From Butyricicoccus sp. Marseille-Q5471 (GTDB lineage Bacteria > Bacillota > Clostridia > Oscillospirales > Butyricicoccaceae), in assembly GCF_951230135.1 (NCBI RefSeq), contig NZ_CATNVC010000006.1:78865-142864 (forward strand): a stretch of DNA of 64,000 bases. The letters are read 5' to 3'. The position numbers and the translations under genes are program-made. The notes under the pieces are model-generated. The model had not been told where the DNA came from. It worked only from the letters and a program-made list of their open reading frames with translations, and did not search any database. This document shows, piece by piece, positions 7,823-16,554 of this stretch. Every line of letters begins with the position of its first letter. Positions within the stretch are counted from its first letter, which is position 1.

Positions 7823-8021
7823 TTATAATGACATGGTCTGCTCATGGTCATCCCTCGCATGGCCCTGCGCCTGCTTTTTCTCACGAAGCTTGCGGAGGAG
7901 CTTGCGGTCGGTTCGCTGACCGGGCGGTTTCAGCGGCAGAGCGTTGTCTGCAAAAACACGGCTCATGTGATGCAGGAGCCGTGTTCCCACCAGCAGGACA
8001 GAGGGGTCTTTGAAATCGTCC
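7823..8021 (-). pseudogene. C-terminal tail of a relaxase-like mobilisation protein
   Basis: The frame reads DDFKDPSVLLVGTRLL then RTDRKLLRKLREKKQAQGH and stops at 7823. The charged RKLLRKLREKK...GH end resembles the C-terminus of relaxases of Tn1549-like elements, and its place upstream of the toprim gene agrees; this is inference from resemblance. Everything 5' of about 8021 is missing and replaced by the reductase gene. Confidence 0.45.
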
Positions 8022-8354
8022 ATACGTCAGCGTACTGTCCTCCCAGCCCAGTCTGCCGGATGGGTCAATGGAAACATAGTACATCGCCGCATTTCGGGCT
8101 ACAAAATCTCCCTCCGGTACCGGCGCCGCATTTTCTTCAAGCGCAGGCTTGCGGTACAGCGTAAAGTTATCATCTGTTGTCACTCTGCCCGACAGCCATC
8201 CCTGATGGTGATACTTGGGTTGTTTTCCGAAAGCAATCTGATAAAAAGCATTGCTCGCCGCGCCGCTCTCCGGCGCATCCATATACTTTCCCATAATCTT
8301 TCCATCCAGCGAGGTCATCATGTGACAGAAGATATAAGGTCTTCCAACATTCAT
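7881..8354 (-). pseudogene. RibD-type reductase, truncated by the mobile element
   Basis: From the ATG at 8354 (MNVGRPYIFCHMMTSLDGKI) the protein matches the RibD C-terminal/dihydrofolate reductase-like NAD(P)H oxidoreductases of about 230 residues: GWLSGRVTTDDNF, APVPEGDF, MYYVSIDPSGRLGW. After LTY at about 8021 the family sequence stops and the frame continues as nonsense through element DNA to 7881. Only the first 110 or so residues remain. The ATG overlaps the flavodoxin stop (ATGA), which implies translational coupling in the original operon. Confidence 0.85.
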
Positions 8355-8830
8355 CCCTCCTTTATCTGCGCAATCCACCGGTCAATGTGCGCTGTTGACG
8401 TCTGCAAGCTATCTTCATCGAAGCGGATGTTCAAACCGTTCTTCACAGCTGCACCAGCGCAGGTTCTTTCAATATCCTTGAAGGTGTGTCCAATCCACCC
8501 GCCGTTGGTCGCAAAGGGATATATCGTTTTACCACTCCAATCGCAGGCAGAAAGCACGGTTTTGACAGCCGGCGCAAAGGTGTGCCACCAAACCGGCGTA
8601 CCCAAAATGACGGTATCGTATTCACCCGGATTTTTATCAAGCGGCCGGACAGGCGGTTCAAAGCCGGAATCAGCCTCCCGCTGTCCCTGATTCACTACAT
8701 CATCGTAGCTGCCGGTATAGGGCGTCACGGTTGCTATTTCGGCAATATCACAGTTGAGTGCCTGCTGAATCTGTTCTGCAATACGGCGGGTGTTGCCGCC
8801 GTAGGAATAATACAGCACCAGTGTTTTCAT
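8351..8830 (-). CDS. Flavodoxin
   Basis: 159 residues, FMN-binding electron carrier of the cytosol. The phosphate loop is YYSYGGNTRRIA at residue 8; GTPVWWHTFAPAV and FATNGGWIGHTFKDIE form the isoalloxazine site. Start ATG at 8830 follows AAGGAGAGCAAC. Flavodoxins with this sequence commonly travel with MerR regulators, alcohol dehydrogenases and RibD-like reductases in small redox cassettes, as here. It is the only intact enzyme gene of this operon. Confidence 0.92.
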   Translation of the reverse strand: MKTLVLYYSYGGNTRRIAEQIQQALNCDIAEIATVTPYTGSYDDVVNQGQREADSGFEPPVRPLDKNPGEYDTVILGTPVWWHTFAPAVKTVLSACDWSGKTIYPFATNGGWIGHTFKDIERTCAGAAVKNGLNIRFDEDSLQTSTAHIDRWIAQIKEG

Positions 8831-8863
8831 GTTGCTCTCCTTATTCAGTCCCAATAGAATTGA

Positions 8864-10035
8864 TCAGTGATACGATTTTTCATAGATTGCAGCGCACTCC
8901 TCATCGGCCAGCGGCACACGGTCACAGGCAAACAGGCCGCCCATGGTGGCACGAGCATTTTTTGCCAAGGCCATGGCTTCGTTCACTTCGATTCCATAGT
9001 CGCTCATTTTCAGGCCGTCCACGCCACAGGCTTTCTGCAAGCAATCCAGCGCCGCGATAAAATCCATCGGTTCTTTCGCTTCAGCCATGCCAAGCATTTT
9101 CGCCATCTCCACGAACCGCTCGTCACAGACGTGTTTGCCGATAAAATGGGTAAAGTATGCCTTGGAAATCAAAATCAGCCCGGCGCCATGGGGCAACTCA
9201 GGATGATAGGCACTCATGGCGTGTTCCATAGAATGTTCACTGGTGCAGGAGCCTGTCACCATCGACCAGCCAGACAGCGTGTTTGCAAAGGCCATGTTTT
9301 CTCTTGCTTCCAAATCACCACCGTTTTGCACAGCGCGGGCCAAATACTTACCAACCCGTGTGATGGACGCCGCTTGCACCATATCACTCATAGGATTCGC
9401 AAAAGCGGAAATGTAACCTTCCACCGCGTGGAACAGCGTGTCAAATCCCTGATAGGCAGTGAATTCAGGCGGCACGGTGGTCATCAGCTCGGCATCCACT
9501 ACGGCCAGCACCGGGAACAGACTGTCCATGCCGCCGCAGCCGATTTTCTCGTTGGTTTCGGGATTTGTGACAACGCCCACTGGTCAACCTCAGAGCCGGT
9601 TCCCGCCGTTGTGGTGATTGCAACAACCGGAAGCGGCGCATGGACGAGCGGCAGATTTTTCCCGGTCGCTCCCGCCACGTAGTCCCACAGTTCACCGGGT
9701 TGAGGAGCATACATCGCCATGATTTTGGCGGCGTCCATTACGCTGCCGCCGCCCAGTGCAACAACAAAGTCACAGCCATTGGTACGGGCAAATGCCGCGC
9801 CTTCCTCGACCACAGACTTGAGGGGGTTGGCACCAACCTTGTCAAACAGCACTGTTTCCACACCCGGCATGCGCAGCTGCTCCTCCGTTCGGGCAAGTGC
9901 ACCGCTCTTACGGGTAGATTTGCCATTGGAAATCACGATCATTGCCTTTTTCCCCGGCATGGTCTGTGTGTGCAGATCATTCAGCCGTCCGGCACCAAAG
10001 AGAACGCGGGTCGGAATATACACGTTAAAATTCAT
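8864..10035 (-). pseudogene. Iron-containing alcohol dehydrogenase, frameshifted
   Basis: The two halves of one group III (iron) alcohol dehydrogenase lie in different frames. The N-terminal half (10035 to about 9577) has the NAD site VVALGGGSVMDAAKIMA and AGTGSEVDQW; the C-terminal half (about 9580 to 8864) has TNPETNEKIG, the metal-binding HAVEGY, HSMEHAMSAYHPELPHG and ends normally. Homologues read W-G-V-V-T-N-P across the break, which needs one more G in the TGGGCG run (plus strand CCC at 9576-9578). A single-base loss, real or a sequencing error in a G run, explains it. Confidence 0.9.
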
Positions 10036-10100
10036 TTTTGTTTCCTCCGTATTGACATTATTGTTTACAGATGTTACGCTTTGCTTGTAAGCTCTATTAG

Positions 10101-10131
10101 ACTATACAACTTGAAGTTAGGTTTAAGTCAA
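10101..10131 (-). promoter_or_regulatory. MerR-type promoter/operator of the redox operon
   Basis: On the minus strand TTGACT (10131-10126) and TATAGT (10106-10101) are 19 bases apart, the overlong spacer of MerR-activated promoters, and the spacer contains the dyad AACTTCAAGTT. A weaker plus-strand pair (TTGCTT at 10081, TATACA at 10103) could drive the regulator gene and would be blocked by the same binding. Confidence 0.8.
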
Positions 10132-10164
10132 TACCAAAACAGAATTTTTTTTACGGAGGAAACC

Positions 10165-10614
10165 ATGTTTTACACGATAGGTGAAATGGCCGAAAAGCTG
10201 AAGGTTGCGCCGTCTACCTTGCGCTACTATGATAAAGAAGGGCTGCTGCCCTTTGTGGAACGCTCCAGCGGCGGTATCCGTATGTTCAACGAAAAAGATT
10301 TCATGTGGTTAACCACCATTGAATGTTTGAAAAAAACCGGACTGCCCATCAAGGAAATCAAAATCTTCATTGACTGGTGTATGGAAGGTGACAGCACCAT
10401 TGAGCAGCGGTTGACTTTGATGGAGGAACAGCGTCGAATCGTGCAGGCGCAAATCTCGCAGATGCAGGATACGCTGGCTGTTTTGGACTACAAGTGCTGG
10501 TACTATGAAAAAGCAAAAGAGGCAGGCACTTGTGCCATCCACGATACTTTGACGAATGAAAATATCCCGCCGCAATTTAGAGCAGCAAAAGAAAAAACAG
10601 TAACCTTGAAATGA
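10165..10614 (+). CDS. MerR-family transcriptional regulator
   Basis: 149 residues. N-terminal winged helix-turn-helix (MFYTIGEMAEKLKVAPSTLR, then GLLPFVERSSGGIRMF), a linker helix and a long coiled coil (about 80-125). The C-terminal part YKCWYYEKAKEAGTC is typical of the MerR group that controls aldo/keto reductase, alcohol dehydrogenase and flavodoxin genes. Start ATG at 10165 follows ACGGAGGAAACC. Divergent from the redox operon across a 19-bp-spacer promoter, so it most likely activates it. Signal unknown. Confidence 0.93.
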   Translation: MFYTIGEMAEKLKVAPSTLRYYDKEGLLPFVERSSGGIRMFNEKDFMWLTTIECLKKTGLPIKEIKIFIDWCMEGDSTIEQRLTLMEEQRRIVQAQISQMQDTLAVLDYKCWYYEKAKEAGTCAIHDTLTNENIPPQFRAAKEKTVTLK

Positions 10615-10670
10615 GAACAGCTTCTTACACGTGGCTGATTTTACGGCAAGTTTACTTTGCTTAAATGTTT

Positions 10671-10702
10671 AAAAAAGGAGGATCTTTCGATCCTCCTTTT
10701 TT
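10671..10702. terminator. Bidirectional terminator between merR and cbiK
   Basis: AAAAAAGGAGGATC / GATCCTCCTTTTTT around loop TTTC. It closes the B12 operon on the minus strand and the regulator gene on the plus strand. Confidence 0.85.
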
Positions 10703-10706
10703 CAGT

Positions 10707-11486
10707 TTATTCTATTTTCTCCGCTTGGGCACAATGTGCAACAAACAGTTCGCCCACTGCGTCCAACTCTCCTAAACCGCAAAGCTCTGTCTGCACGGCA
10801 TACCCTGCCGACTTGAGCGCAGTTTTCCAACTATCCTCATCCCCCGCGAGGTCGTTTTGTGCATGATCCCCCGCCACGATCATAAACGGCGCGAGCGTGA
10901 CTCGTTTGATTCCTCGCTTTAATAGACGGCTTTCCACATAGGCCAAATCCGGAAAGCCTTCGACTGTGCCAACATAGACATGCTCTGCGCCCAGCGACCG
11001 GAACATATTTTCAACCTGACTATAGGCTGCATTGGCAAAATGTGTTGTGCCGTGCCCCATGTACACATACGCTGCATCCTCATCAAGTACACCGATTTGG
11101 TCAAGTAGACTTTTACAAATCGCCTCATAATCCGAGGCTTCAAACAGCATCGGCCTGCCAATGCGCAAGCATGCAAAGCGATCCCGATACGACGCGAGCT
11201 GACCTAGCATTTTCTCATATTCCACGCCCGGAATGACATGCAGACTTTGACAAAGCACTTCCTCATAGCCTTCCGCAGCCAACTGCTCCATCAGCTCCGC
11301 AGGATTCGGAATTTTGATGTTTTCTTCTCTTTCAATCTTGCGAATGACCATCCCCGAGGTGAATGCGCGATAGAAATCATACTCCGGGAACGCCTGACGC
11401 AAACGGTTTTCAATGCAAACAATCGCTTCGCGCGCCTGCGGATAGGTTGTCCCGAAGCTGATAATTGCCAGTGCTTTTTTGCCCAT
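10707..11486 (-). CDS. cbiK: Sirohydrochlorin cobaltochelatase
   Basis: Inserts Co2+ into sirohydrochlorin, the step that defines the anaerobic B12 route. 259 residues: KALAIISFGTTYPQAREAI at the N-terminus, catalytic His regions in CQSLHVIPGVEY and YVYMGHGTTHFANA, and LAPFMIVAGDHAQNDLAG, all family signatures of CbiK. No signal peptide is seen, so it is the cytosolic form. It is the last gene of the long B12 operon and ends 5 bases before the terminator. Confidence 0.95.
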   Translation of the reverse strand: MGKKALAIISFGTTYPQAREAIVCIENRLRQAFPEYDFYRAFTSGMVIRKIEREENIKIPNPAELMEQLAAEGYEEVLCQSLHVIPGVEYEKMLGQLASYRDRFACLRIGRPMLFEASDYEAICKSLLDQIGVLDEDAAYVYMGHGTTHFANAAYSQVENMFRSLGAEHVYVGTVEGFPDLAYVESRLLKRGIKRVTLAPFMIVAGDHAQNDLAGDEDSWKTALKSAGYAVQTELCGLGELDAVGELFVAHCAQAEKIE

Positions 11487-12122
11487 TTAAAAGCCCTCCC
11501 GCTCGATCATTTGGTAGAGCAGTGCATTGACGATAGCCGCTGCCACATTAGATCCGCCCTTGCGTCCGCGTGCGATGATGTAAGGTGTTTTTCCGTGAAG
11601 GAACAGTTCCTTGGATTCAACCACATTGACAAAGCCAACCGGCACACCAATGACCAACGCCGGTGCAAGCTCCCCTGCCCCAATCATTTCATGCAGACGA
11701 ATCAGCGCCGTGGGCGCATTTCCAATCGCAAAAATCAGCGGACCTTCCAGTCTTGCCGCCTGTTCCATCGAAACCACAGCACGCGTTACGCCGCGCGACT
11801 TGGACTCCTGTGCAACTGCTTCGTCTGCCATAAAGCATACGGCTCGACCGCCGAATTTTGCAAGTGTCGCTTTACTGATTCCCGCAAGCGCCATGTTGGT
11901 ATCGGTCACAATCGTTGCGCCCGCCGCAATGGCTGTCTTCGCCTGTTCGATTACCCCATCCGAAAAGCAAAGTGTTTCCGCGTAATCAAAATCCGCACTG
12001 GTATGGATGACACGCTTGACTACCTCGGCAATGCCCGGTGCAAACACCCGCTCGCCCAGTTCCTCCGTGATGATGCCAAAACTCCGCTTTTCAATTTCCG
12101 CCGGCTTCATAATTTCGCTCAT
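11487..12122 (-). CDS. cbiC: Precorrin-8X / cobalt-precorrin-8 methylmutase
   Basis: Moves the methyl group from C11 to C12 to give (cobalt-)hydrogenobyrinate. 211 residues; KPAEIEKRSFGIITEEL at the start, RVIHTSADFDYAETL with the active-site His, TDTNMALAGI and GVPVGFVNVVESKE are diagnostic. Its ATG overlaps the cobO stop (ATGA), and its own stop abuts cbiK. Confidence 0.96.
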   Translation of the reverse strand: MSEIMKPAEIEKRSFGIITEELGERVFAPGIAEVVKRVIHTSADFDYAETLCFSDGVIEQAKTAIAAGATIVTDTNMALAGISKATLAKFGGRAVCFMADEAVAQESKSRGVTRAVVSMEQAARLEGPLIFAIGNAPTALIRLHEMIGAGELAPALVIGVPVGFVNVVESKELFLHGKTPYIIARGRKGGSNVAAAIVNALLYQMIEREGF

Positions 12123-12649
12123 ACTTCAATATCCTCCCGCGCCGTGATTCCTTTGTCAAAGGGATGACGGTGCTTTTTCATCTCCGAAATATAGTCTGCT
12201 GCGTCTTGCAGGCGTTTCGATGGATCTCGTCCGGTTAAAACCACCTCAAGCTCTGCAGGCTTCTCTGCGAGAAAGCGCAGCACCTCATCCTCGTCCAAAA
12301 ATCCGCCTGTAATCGCTGCACAGACTTCATCCAGGACCAACATACGCGCCTTTGTGCGCCCAGCAAACTCAGTCGCTGCACGAAAGGTTCGGCTGACGGC
12401 TTCGGCCGTATGTGTCCGCTCCTCTTCATTGAGGGCGTGCGAAAACTTGCCGTAGGGATTGGCCGCAAGCATCGTCACCTTGTCCAGTTTGGCAAACGCC
12501 CGGCATTCGCCTGACAAGCCGTCTTTTAAAAACTGCGCAATCACAACCGCTTTCCTATGCCCCACACATCGCAGCGCAAGACCCATGGCGGCTGTTGTTT
12601 TTCCCTTGCCATCGCCGCAGTATAAATGAACCAGACCAATATCGTTCAT
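12119..12649 (-). CDS. cobO: Corrinoid adenosyltransferase
   Basis: Transfers the 5'-deoxyadenosyl group of ATP to Co(I) of the corrinoid. 176 residues of the CobA/CobO/BtuR type: P-loop YCGDGKGKTTAAMGLALR, VIAQFLKDG, LVLDEVCAAI, and the C-terminal ITAREDIEV end. Overlaps cbiP by ATGA. Confidence 0.96.
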   Translation of the reverse strand: MNDIGLVHLYCGDGKGKTTAAMGLALRCVGHRKAVVIAQFLKDGLSGECRAFAKLDKVTMLAANPYGKFSHALNEEERTHTAEAVSRTFRAATEFAGRTKARMLVLDEVCAAITGGFLDEDEVLRFLAEKPAELEVVLTGRDPSKRLQDAADYISEMKKHRHPFDKGITAREDIEV

Positions 12650-14145
12650 GCTCTGCCCTCCAGAATTCGGTACACCAGCTCCATATCGAGTGCCTTGCGC
12701 ACGATATCGGCCAATTTATCATATTGCTTCTCTTTGTAGCTTGCCGCATCACAGGCTTCCGCATCCAATGTCACGCCCTTGTGTGCGGCCAGTGCCTCAA
12801 TTAAGTGAGACGCAACCGCAGCATCATCAAACACGCCGTGCAGATAAGTGCCGTATGCGTTTCCCGCCTGACAGCCATCCTCCACCTGTTTGTCACCGCG
12901 CCAAAGCAGCTGCAGCGGCTTTGCCCCCGAAAGCAGCTTGGTATCGCCCATATGTATCTCATAACCCGTCGTTTCCGTTCCGCTCAAAGCGGAAAGAACG
13001 CCCTCTATTTTGCCGATACACCCGCGGGCCTGCACAGTTGTCTTGTCCGCGCGGAAGACAGTTTCTGTCGGCAGCAGCCCCATGCCGCGCATCTCGCCGC
13101 CGCCCTCACTGTTCTCGGGATCGGAAATGCGCTGTCCCATCATCTGATACCCGCCGCAGACGCCAAACACCACCGTACCCGCTGCGTGCAGTTTTAGAAT
13201 CTGCGCTTCCATACCGCTTTCACGCAGCCATTTCAGGTCGCCCATCGTATTTTTCGTGCCGGGCAGCAAAATGAGGTCTGCCCCCTCCAGCTGTTTGGGG
13301 TTTTCAACGTAACGAACGCCAACGCCCGGAATCCGCGACAGCGCCGCAAAATCGGTAAAATTGGACAGCCGCGGCAATCGAACGACTGCAAAATCAAGCA
13401 GTGCCGGGCCTCCGGTGTGTTCGAGTCGTTCGGACAGGCTGTCCTCATCATCGATATCCAGCTTTGCGTAGGGCACGACCCCTGCCACCGGCTTTCCGGT
13501 CAATTCCTCGAGCATATTCAGGCCGGGTCGGAGGATTTCTGCATCACCACGGAATTTATTGATGACCAGTGCGCGGATTCGTTCCTGCTCATCCGGCTCC
13601 ATCAGCTTAACTGTACCGTAGAGGCTTGCAAACACGCCGCCGCGATCAATATCGCCCACGAGCAGCACCGGCGCATCGGCCAGCTTCGCCATGCCCATAT
13701 TGACGATGTCATCTGCTTTCAGGTTGATTTCAGCCGGACTTCCTGCACCCTCAATCACAATAATATCATATTCGGCGGCAAGGCTCTCATAAGCCTGCTG
13801 CACGACCGGAATCAGTGCTTTTTTATCGCCCCAGTACTCCCGCGCGGTGCGGTTTCCTGTGGCAATGCCATTTAGTATGACCTGTGAGCCCACATCGCTC
13901 GTCGGCTTGAGCAGAATGGGATTCATGCGCACGTCGGGTGGGATGCCTGCCGCCTCGGCCTGCACCACCTGTGCACGCCCCATCTCCAATCCGTCCGCCG
14001 TGATAAAGGAATTGAGCGCCATGTTCTGTGATTTAAACGGTGCAACACGGTAGCCATCCTGCTTGAATATTCGGCAAAGCGCGGCCGCAATCAGACTTTT
14101 TCCCGCGTTGGACGCCGTTCCCTGCACCATAATTGCCTTTGCCAT
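12646..14145 (-). CDS. cbiP: Cobyric acid synthase
   Basis: Amidates side chains b, d, e and g of adenosylcobyrinate diamide using glutamine and ATP. 499 residues. N-terminal dethiobiotin synthetase-like ATPase (MVQGTASNAGKSLIAAALC, IIVIEGAGSPAEINL) and C-terminal class I glutamine amidotransferase with nucleophile Cys in VVFGVCGGYQMMG and His in YGTYLHGVFDD. ATG overlaps the preceding stop by one base (TGATG). Confidence 0.96.
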   Translation of the reverse strand: MAKAIMVQGTASNAGKSLIAAALCRIFKQDGYRVAPFKSQNMALNSFITADGLEMGRAQVVQAEAAGIPPDVRMNPILLKPTSDVGSQVILNGIATGNRTAREYWGDKKALIPVVQQAYESLAAEYDIIVIEGAGSPAEINLKADDIVNMGMAKLADAPVLLVGDIDRGGVFASLYGTVKLMEPDEQERIRALVINKFRGDAEILRPGLNMLEELTGKPVAGVVPYAKLDIDDEDSLSERLEHTGGPALLDFAVVRLPRLSNFTDFAALSRIPGVGVRYVENPKQLEGADLILLPGTKNTMGDLKWLRESGMEAQILKLHAAGTVVFGVCGGYQMMGQRISDPENSEGGGEMRGMGLLPTETVFRADKTTVQARGCIGKIEGVLSALSGTETTGYEIHMGDTKLLSGAKPLQLLWRGDKQVEDGCQAGNAYGTYLHGVFDDAAVASHLIEALAAHKGVTLDAEACDAASYKEKQYDKLADIVRKALDMELVYRILEGRA

Positions 14146-15200
14146 CAGTTCAATACCTCCCGCATTGCCGCCGTGAGCAGCTTGTTTTCTTGTTCTCCGC
14201 GAATCGCTACGCGGAAATACCCTTGTTTTAGACCACGATAATTGGCGCAGTCCCGAATCATAATGCCGCGCGGCAGCAACGCCTTACCGAAATCCACATA
14301 CTCGGTTTCAAACAGCAGGTAGTTTACCTCGCTCGGAATGACCCGCAGACCCAGTTGAGTCAGTTCTGCAGCCAATTTACTGCGCCGCATGGCTACAAAT
14401 TGCGCCACCTGCTCCTCAAATCCATGCATACCCAGAGCGGCAACACCCGCTGCCTGCGCGATAGACGAAACATTCCATGGCTGCCCGGCTGCATGCAGCG
14501 CATCTGTCAGTTTTGCATCCGCGCACATGCACCATCCGAGCCGCACACCGGGAATGGCGTACATTTTTGTAAATGCGCGCACGATAATCAGCCGATCATT
14601 CTCGTGCAGCATAGGGCGCATCGTGTGCAACGGTGCATCGGTTAGGAAATCACCGAAACACTCATCCACAATCAGCCACGCGCCAATCTCCTGACAGCGC
14701 TTTAAAATGTCTGAGAGCAGTGTGGGCTCAATGGTCCGCCCCGTCGGGTTGTTTGGACTGCATAGCCAGACGCTTGCAGTGTCGTCGCTTATCTCGTCTA
14801 AAATCCGTTCGGTCACGGCAAAGCCTTCGTCTGCACGCAGCGTGTGAAACCGAAGCTGACAACCCGTGCGAGAGAGCGCCGCTTCATACTCGCCAAATGT
14901 TGGTGCAAGCAGTAGCGCGTTTTGGGGGTGCAGTACATCGGCCAATCGAAAGAAGACCTCCGCTGCGCCATTGGCACAGAAAAAGTGTTCCGCCGGCAGC
15001 TTCCAGTGCGCTGCCAAGGCGTTTCGCAGCGCACGGCAAAACGGATCGGGATAGCGCACACAGGATTCGACCGCATCGTGCATCGCGTCCCTCACCGGGG
15101 CGGGAAGTCCCAACGGATTGATGTTTGCCGAAAAATCGAGCGCTTCACGCCCAAATTGTTCGGCATAACTGTATATATCGCCGCCATGGCTGTATTGCAT
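14145..15200 (-). CDS. cobD: Threonine-phosphate decarboxylase-like aminotransferase-fold enzyme
   Basis: Probably makes (R)-1-amino-2-propanol phosphate, the linker of the nucleotide loop. 351 residues, PLP fold type I: HGGDIYSYAEQFG, DFSANINPLG, CSPNNPTGRTI, VDECFGDF, RAFTKMYAIPGVRLGW with the PLP Lys. It resembles HisC but the HGGD start and the setting between cbiB and cbiP point to CobD. ATG at 15200 has AAAGGGG upstream and lies 20 bases after the cbiB stop; a longer frame is rejected. No threonine kinase gene (PduX) is seen nearby. Confidence 0.9.
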   Translation of the reverse strand: MQYSHGGDIYSYAEQFGREALDFSANINPLGLPAPVRDAMHDAVESCVRYPDPFCRALRNALAAHWKLPAEHFFCANGAAEVFFRLADVLHPQNALLLAPTFGEYEAALSRTGCQLRFHTLRADEGFAVTERILDEISDDTASVWLCSPNNPTGRTIEPTLLSDILKRCQEIGAWLIVDECFGDFLTDAPLHTMRPMLHENDRLIIVRAFTKMYAIPGVRLGWCMCADAKLTDALHAAGQPWNVSSIAQAAGVAALGMHGFEEQVAQFVAMRRSKLAAELTQLGLRVIPSEVNYLLFETEYVDFGKALLPRGIMIRDCANYRGLKQGYFRVAIRGEQENKLLTAAMREVLN

Positions 15201-15220
15201 TGCGGTCGTTCCCCTTTCTG

Positions 15221-16189
15221 TTAGAATTGCAGCGGCCAAGCCACCAACAGTCGCGCAGCAGACAGTAGCAGCAGTGCCAACACTGCCGCCGCAGTCATTA
15301 AATCAGCGGAGCGGCCGATATCCGCACGTACAATCGGTCGATCCGGGTCACCCAGCGTTGCCTTTTGCACGCGTTTCCCGAAATAAGTGGCATCTCCCGC
15401 AAGCTGTACATGCAGCGCACCTGCACAGACAGACTCCGTCTGTCCGGCGTTCGGACTTTTGTGCCTGTTTCGGTCGCGTCGGAATACGCGCAGTGCATTT
15501 GCGCTATCATATCTCAACAGTCCCGCGCCCGCAATCATGCAGACAGCAGACAGACGCGCCGGAATAAAATTGAACGCATCGTCCATTTTTGCGGAGAAAC
15601 GCCCAAAATACTCGTATTTCTCATTGTGGTAACCAACCATCGAATCGAGTGTATTGACCGCCTTATACAAAAATCCCAGCGGTGCACCGCCAATCAGCAG
15701 AAAGCACATGGGTGCAATGACCCCATCCGATGCATTCTCTGCAATCGTTTCGACCGTTGCCTTGATGACCCCTGTTTCATCCAATTCCGATGTATCGCGG
15801 CCGACATACATGCCAACCGCCTTACGCCCTTCGTCAAGCGACTTACTCAGTGCCTGCTGCACCTGTGTTCCCGCGTCTGCCAAGCATTTTCTCGCCAGAA
15901 TTTGATAGCACATGATGGTTTCGGCTGCAAACGAAAGCCAGAAGTTGACCCGTCTCAGCAGCAGCAAGAGCATCAGTGGGATGCCGAAACTGATGCCGCA
16001 TACAATCACCCAAAGTAAAATACCGCCGAACCGTTCACCACCCTTTGTTTTAGGCAGAATGCACCGCAGGATTTTCTCGGTGCGTGAAATCAGCTTACCA
16101 ATTGCGCAAATCGGATGCCAAAGCCAGGACGGATCACCGAACACCCAATCGAGCAAAAAGCCAATCAGCACAGCAAATGTCAGTTCCAC
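15221..16189 (-). CDS. cbiB: Adenosylcobinamide-phosphate synthase
   Basis: Membrane enzyme that attaches aminopropanol phosphate to cobyric acid. 322 residues from the GTG at 16189, which has AAGGGGAG five bases upstream and overlaps the previous gene by 10 bases. Signatures: LLDWVFGDPSWLWHPICAIG, DETGVIKATVETIAENASDG, APMCFLLIGGAPLGFLYKAVNTLDSM, GYHNEKYEYFGR. Several hydrophobic segments. The upstream in-frame extension is Arg-rich noise from the overlapping frame. Confidence 0.94.
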   Translation of the reverse strand: MELTFAVLIGFLLDWVFGDPSWLWHPICAIGKLISRTEKILRCILPKTKGGERFGGILLWVIVCGISFGIPLMLLLLLRRVNFWLSFAAETIMCYQILARKCLADAGTQVQQALSKSLDEGRKAVGMYVGRDTSELDETGVIKATVETIAENASDGVIAPMCFLLIGGAPLGFLYKAVNTLDSMVGYHNEKYEYFGRFSAKMDDAFNFIPARLSAVCMIAGAGLLRYDSANALRVFRRDRNRHKSPNAGQTESVCAGALHVQLAGDATYFGKRVQKATLGDPDRPIVRADIGRSADLMTAAAVLALLLLSAARLLVAWPLQF

Positions 16190-16554
16190 GGCAGCTCCCC
16201 TTTGATGACCTGCGGTACGCCGGCAAGTACCCGCACCACCGCGTCGGCTTCGGCTGCTATATCGCACAGCAGACGGCCGGTTGTCTCACGCCAAGCATCG
16301 TCGGCACAGTCTGCCGGCACGACACCGCAGCCAATTTCATCGCACAAGATGATTTTTCCGCGCAGCAATGCTCGAAAATCCGTCTCCGGATAGCGGCGGG
16401 TCAGACAATGCAGCTTGTCTACCGCACGCGTCTGCCCAATTGTTTCCGGTGTGCATATCTGTCCGTCAGCAATATCGCTGCGCGACAGGCCAAATACCCG
16501 CTGTGCCAAGGCACGCTTTCCCTGATGCGCACCGCCTATTATCAAAACTGTCAT
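16180..16554 (-). CDS. Short CobU-like protein
   Basis: Only 124 residues against about 180 for CobU. It has an altered P-loop (LIIGGAHQGKRALA, ending GKR rather than GKS/T) and a well-kept second half (CDEIGCGVVPADCADDAW, ETTGRLLCDIAAEADAVVRV, AGVPQVIKG), but lacks the stretch with the guanylylated His. It is intact, with start coupled to cobS (ATGA) and end overlapping cbiB. A full-length CobU lies two genes upstream, so this may be a partner subunit or a specialised kinase; its exact role is not known to me. Confidence 0.8.
   Translation of the reverse strand: MTVLIIGGAHQGKRALAQRVFGLSRSDIADGQICTPETIGQTRAVDKLHCLTRRYPETDFRALLRGKIILCDEIGCGVVPADCADDAWRETTGRLLCDIAAEADAVVRVLAGVPQVIKGELPWN

Larger units (their letters stand above)
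2640..8021. mobile_element. Remnant of an integrative (conjugative) element at tRNA-Ser
   Basis: The stretch holds a tyrosine integrase beside a tRNA gene, an excisionase-like protein, a MazF-like toxin, the small sigma factor and the toprim primase-like protein typical of Tn1549-like clostridial elements, and a relaxase-like tail. The conjugation genes (VirB4, VirD4, most of the relaxase) are absent. The inner end at about 8021 is fused directly to a truncated reductase gene. The left limit is set near the tRNA terminator and the right limit at the fusion; both are approximate and no right attachment copy is found in the window. Confidence 0.75.

Noticed and set aside
11238..12167. A 309-codon open frame on the plus strand opposite cbiK and cbiC
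   Set aside because: Covers parts of two real genes in antisense, with no recognisable protein features.
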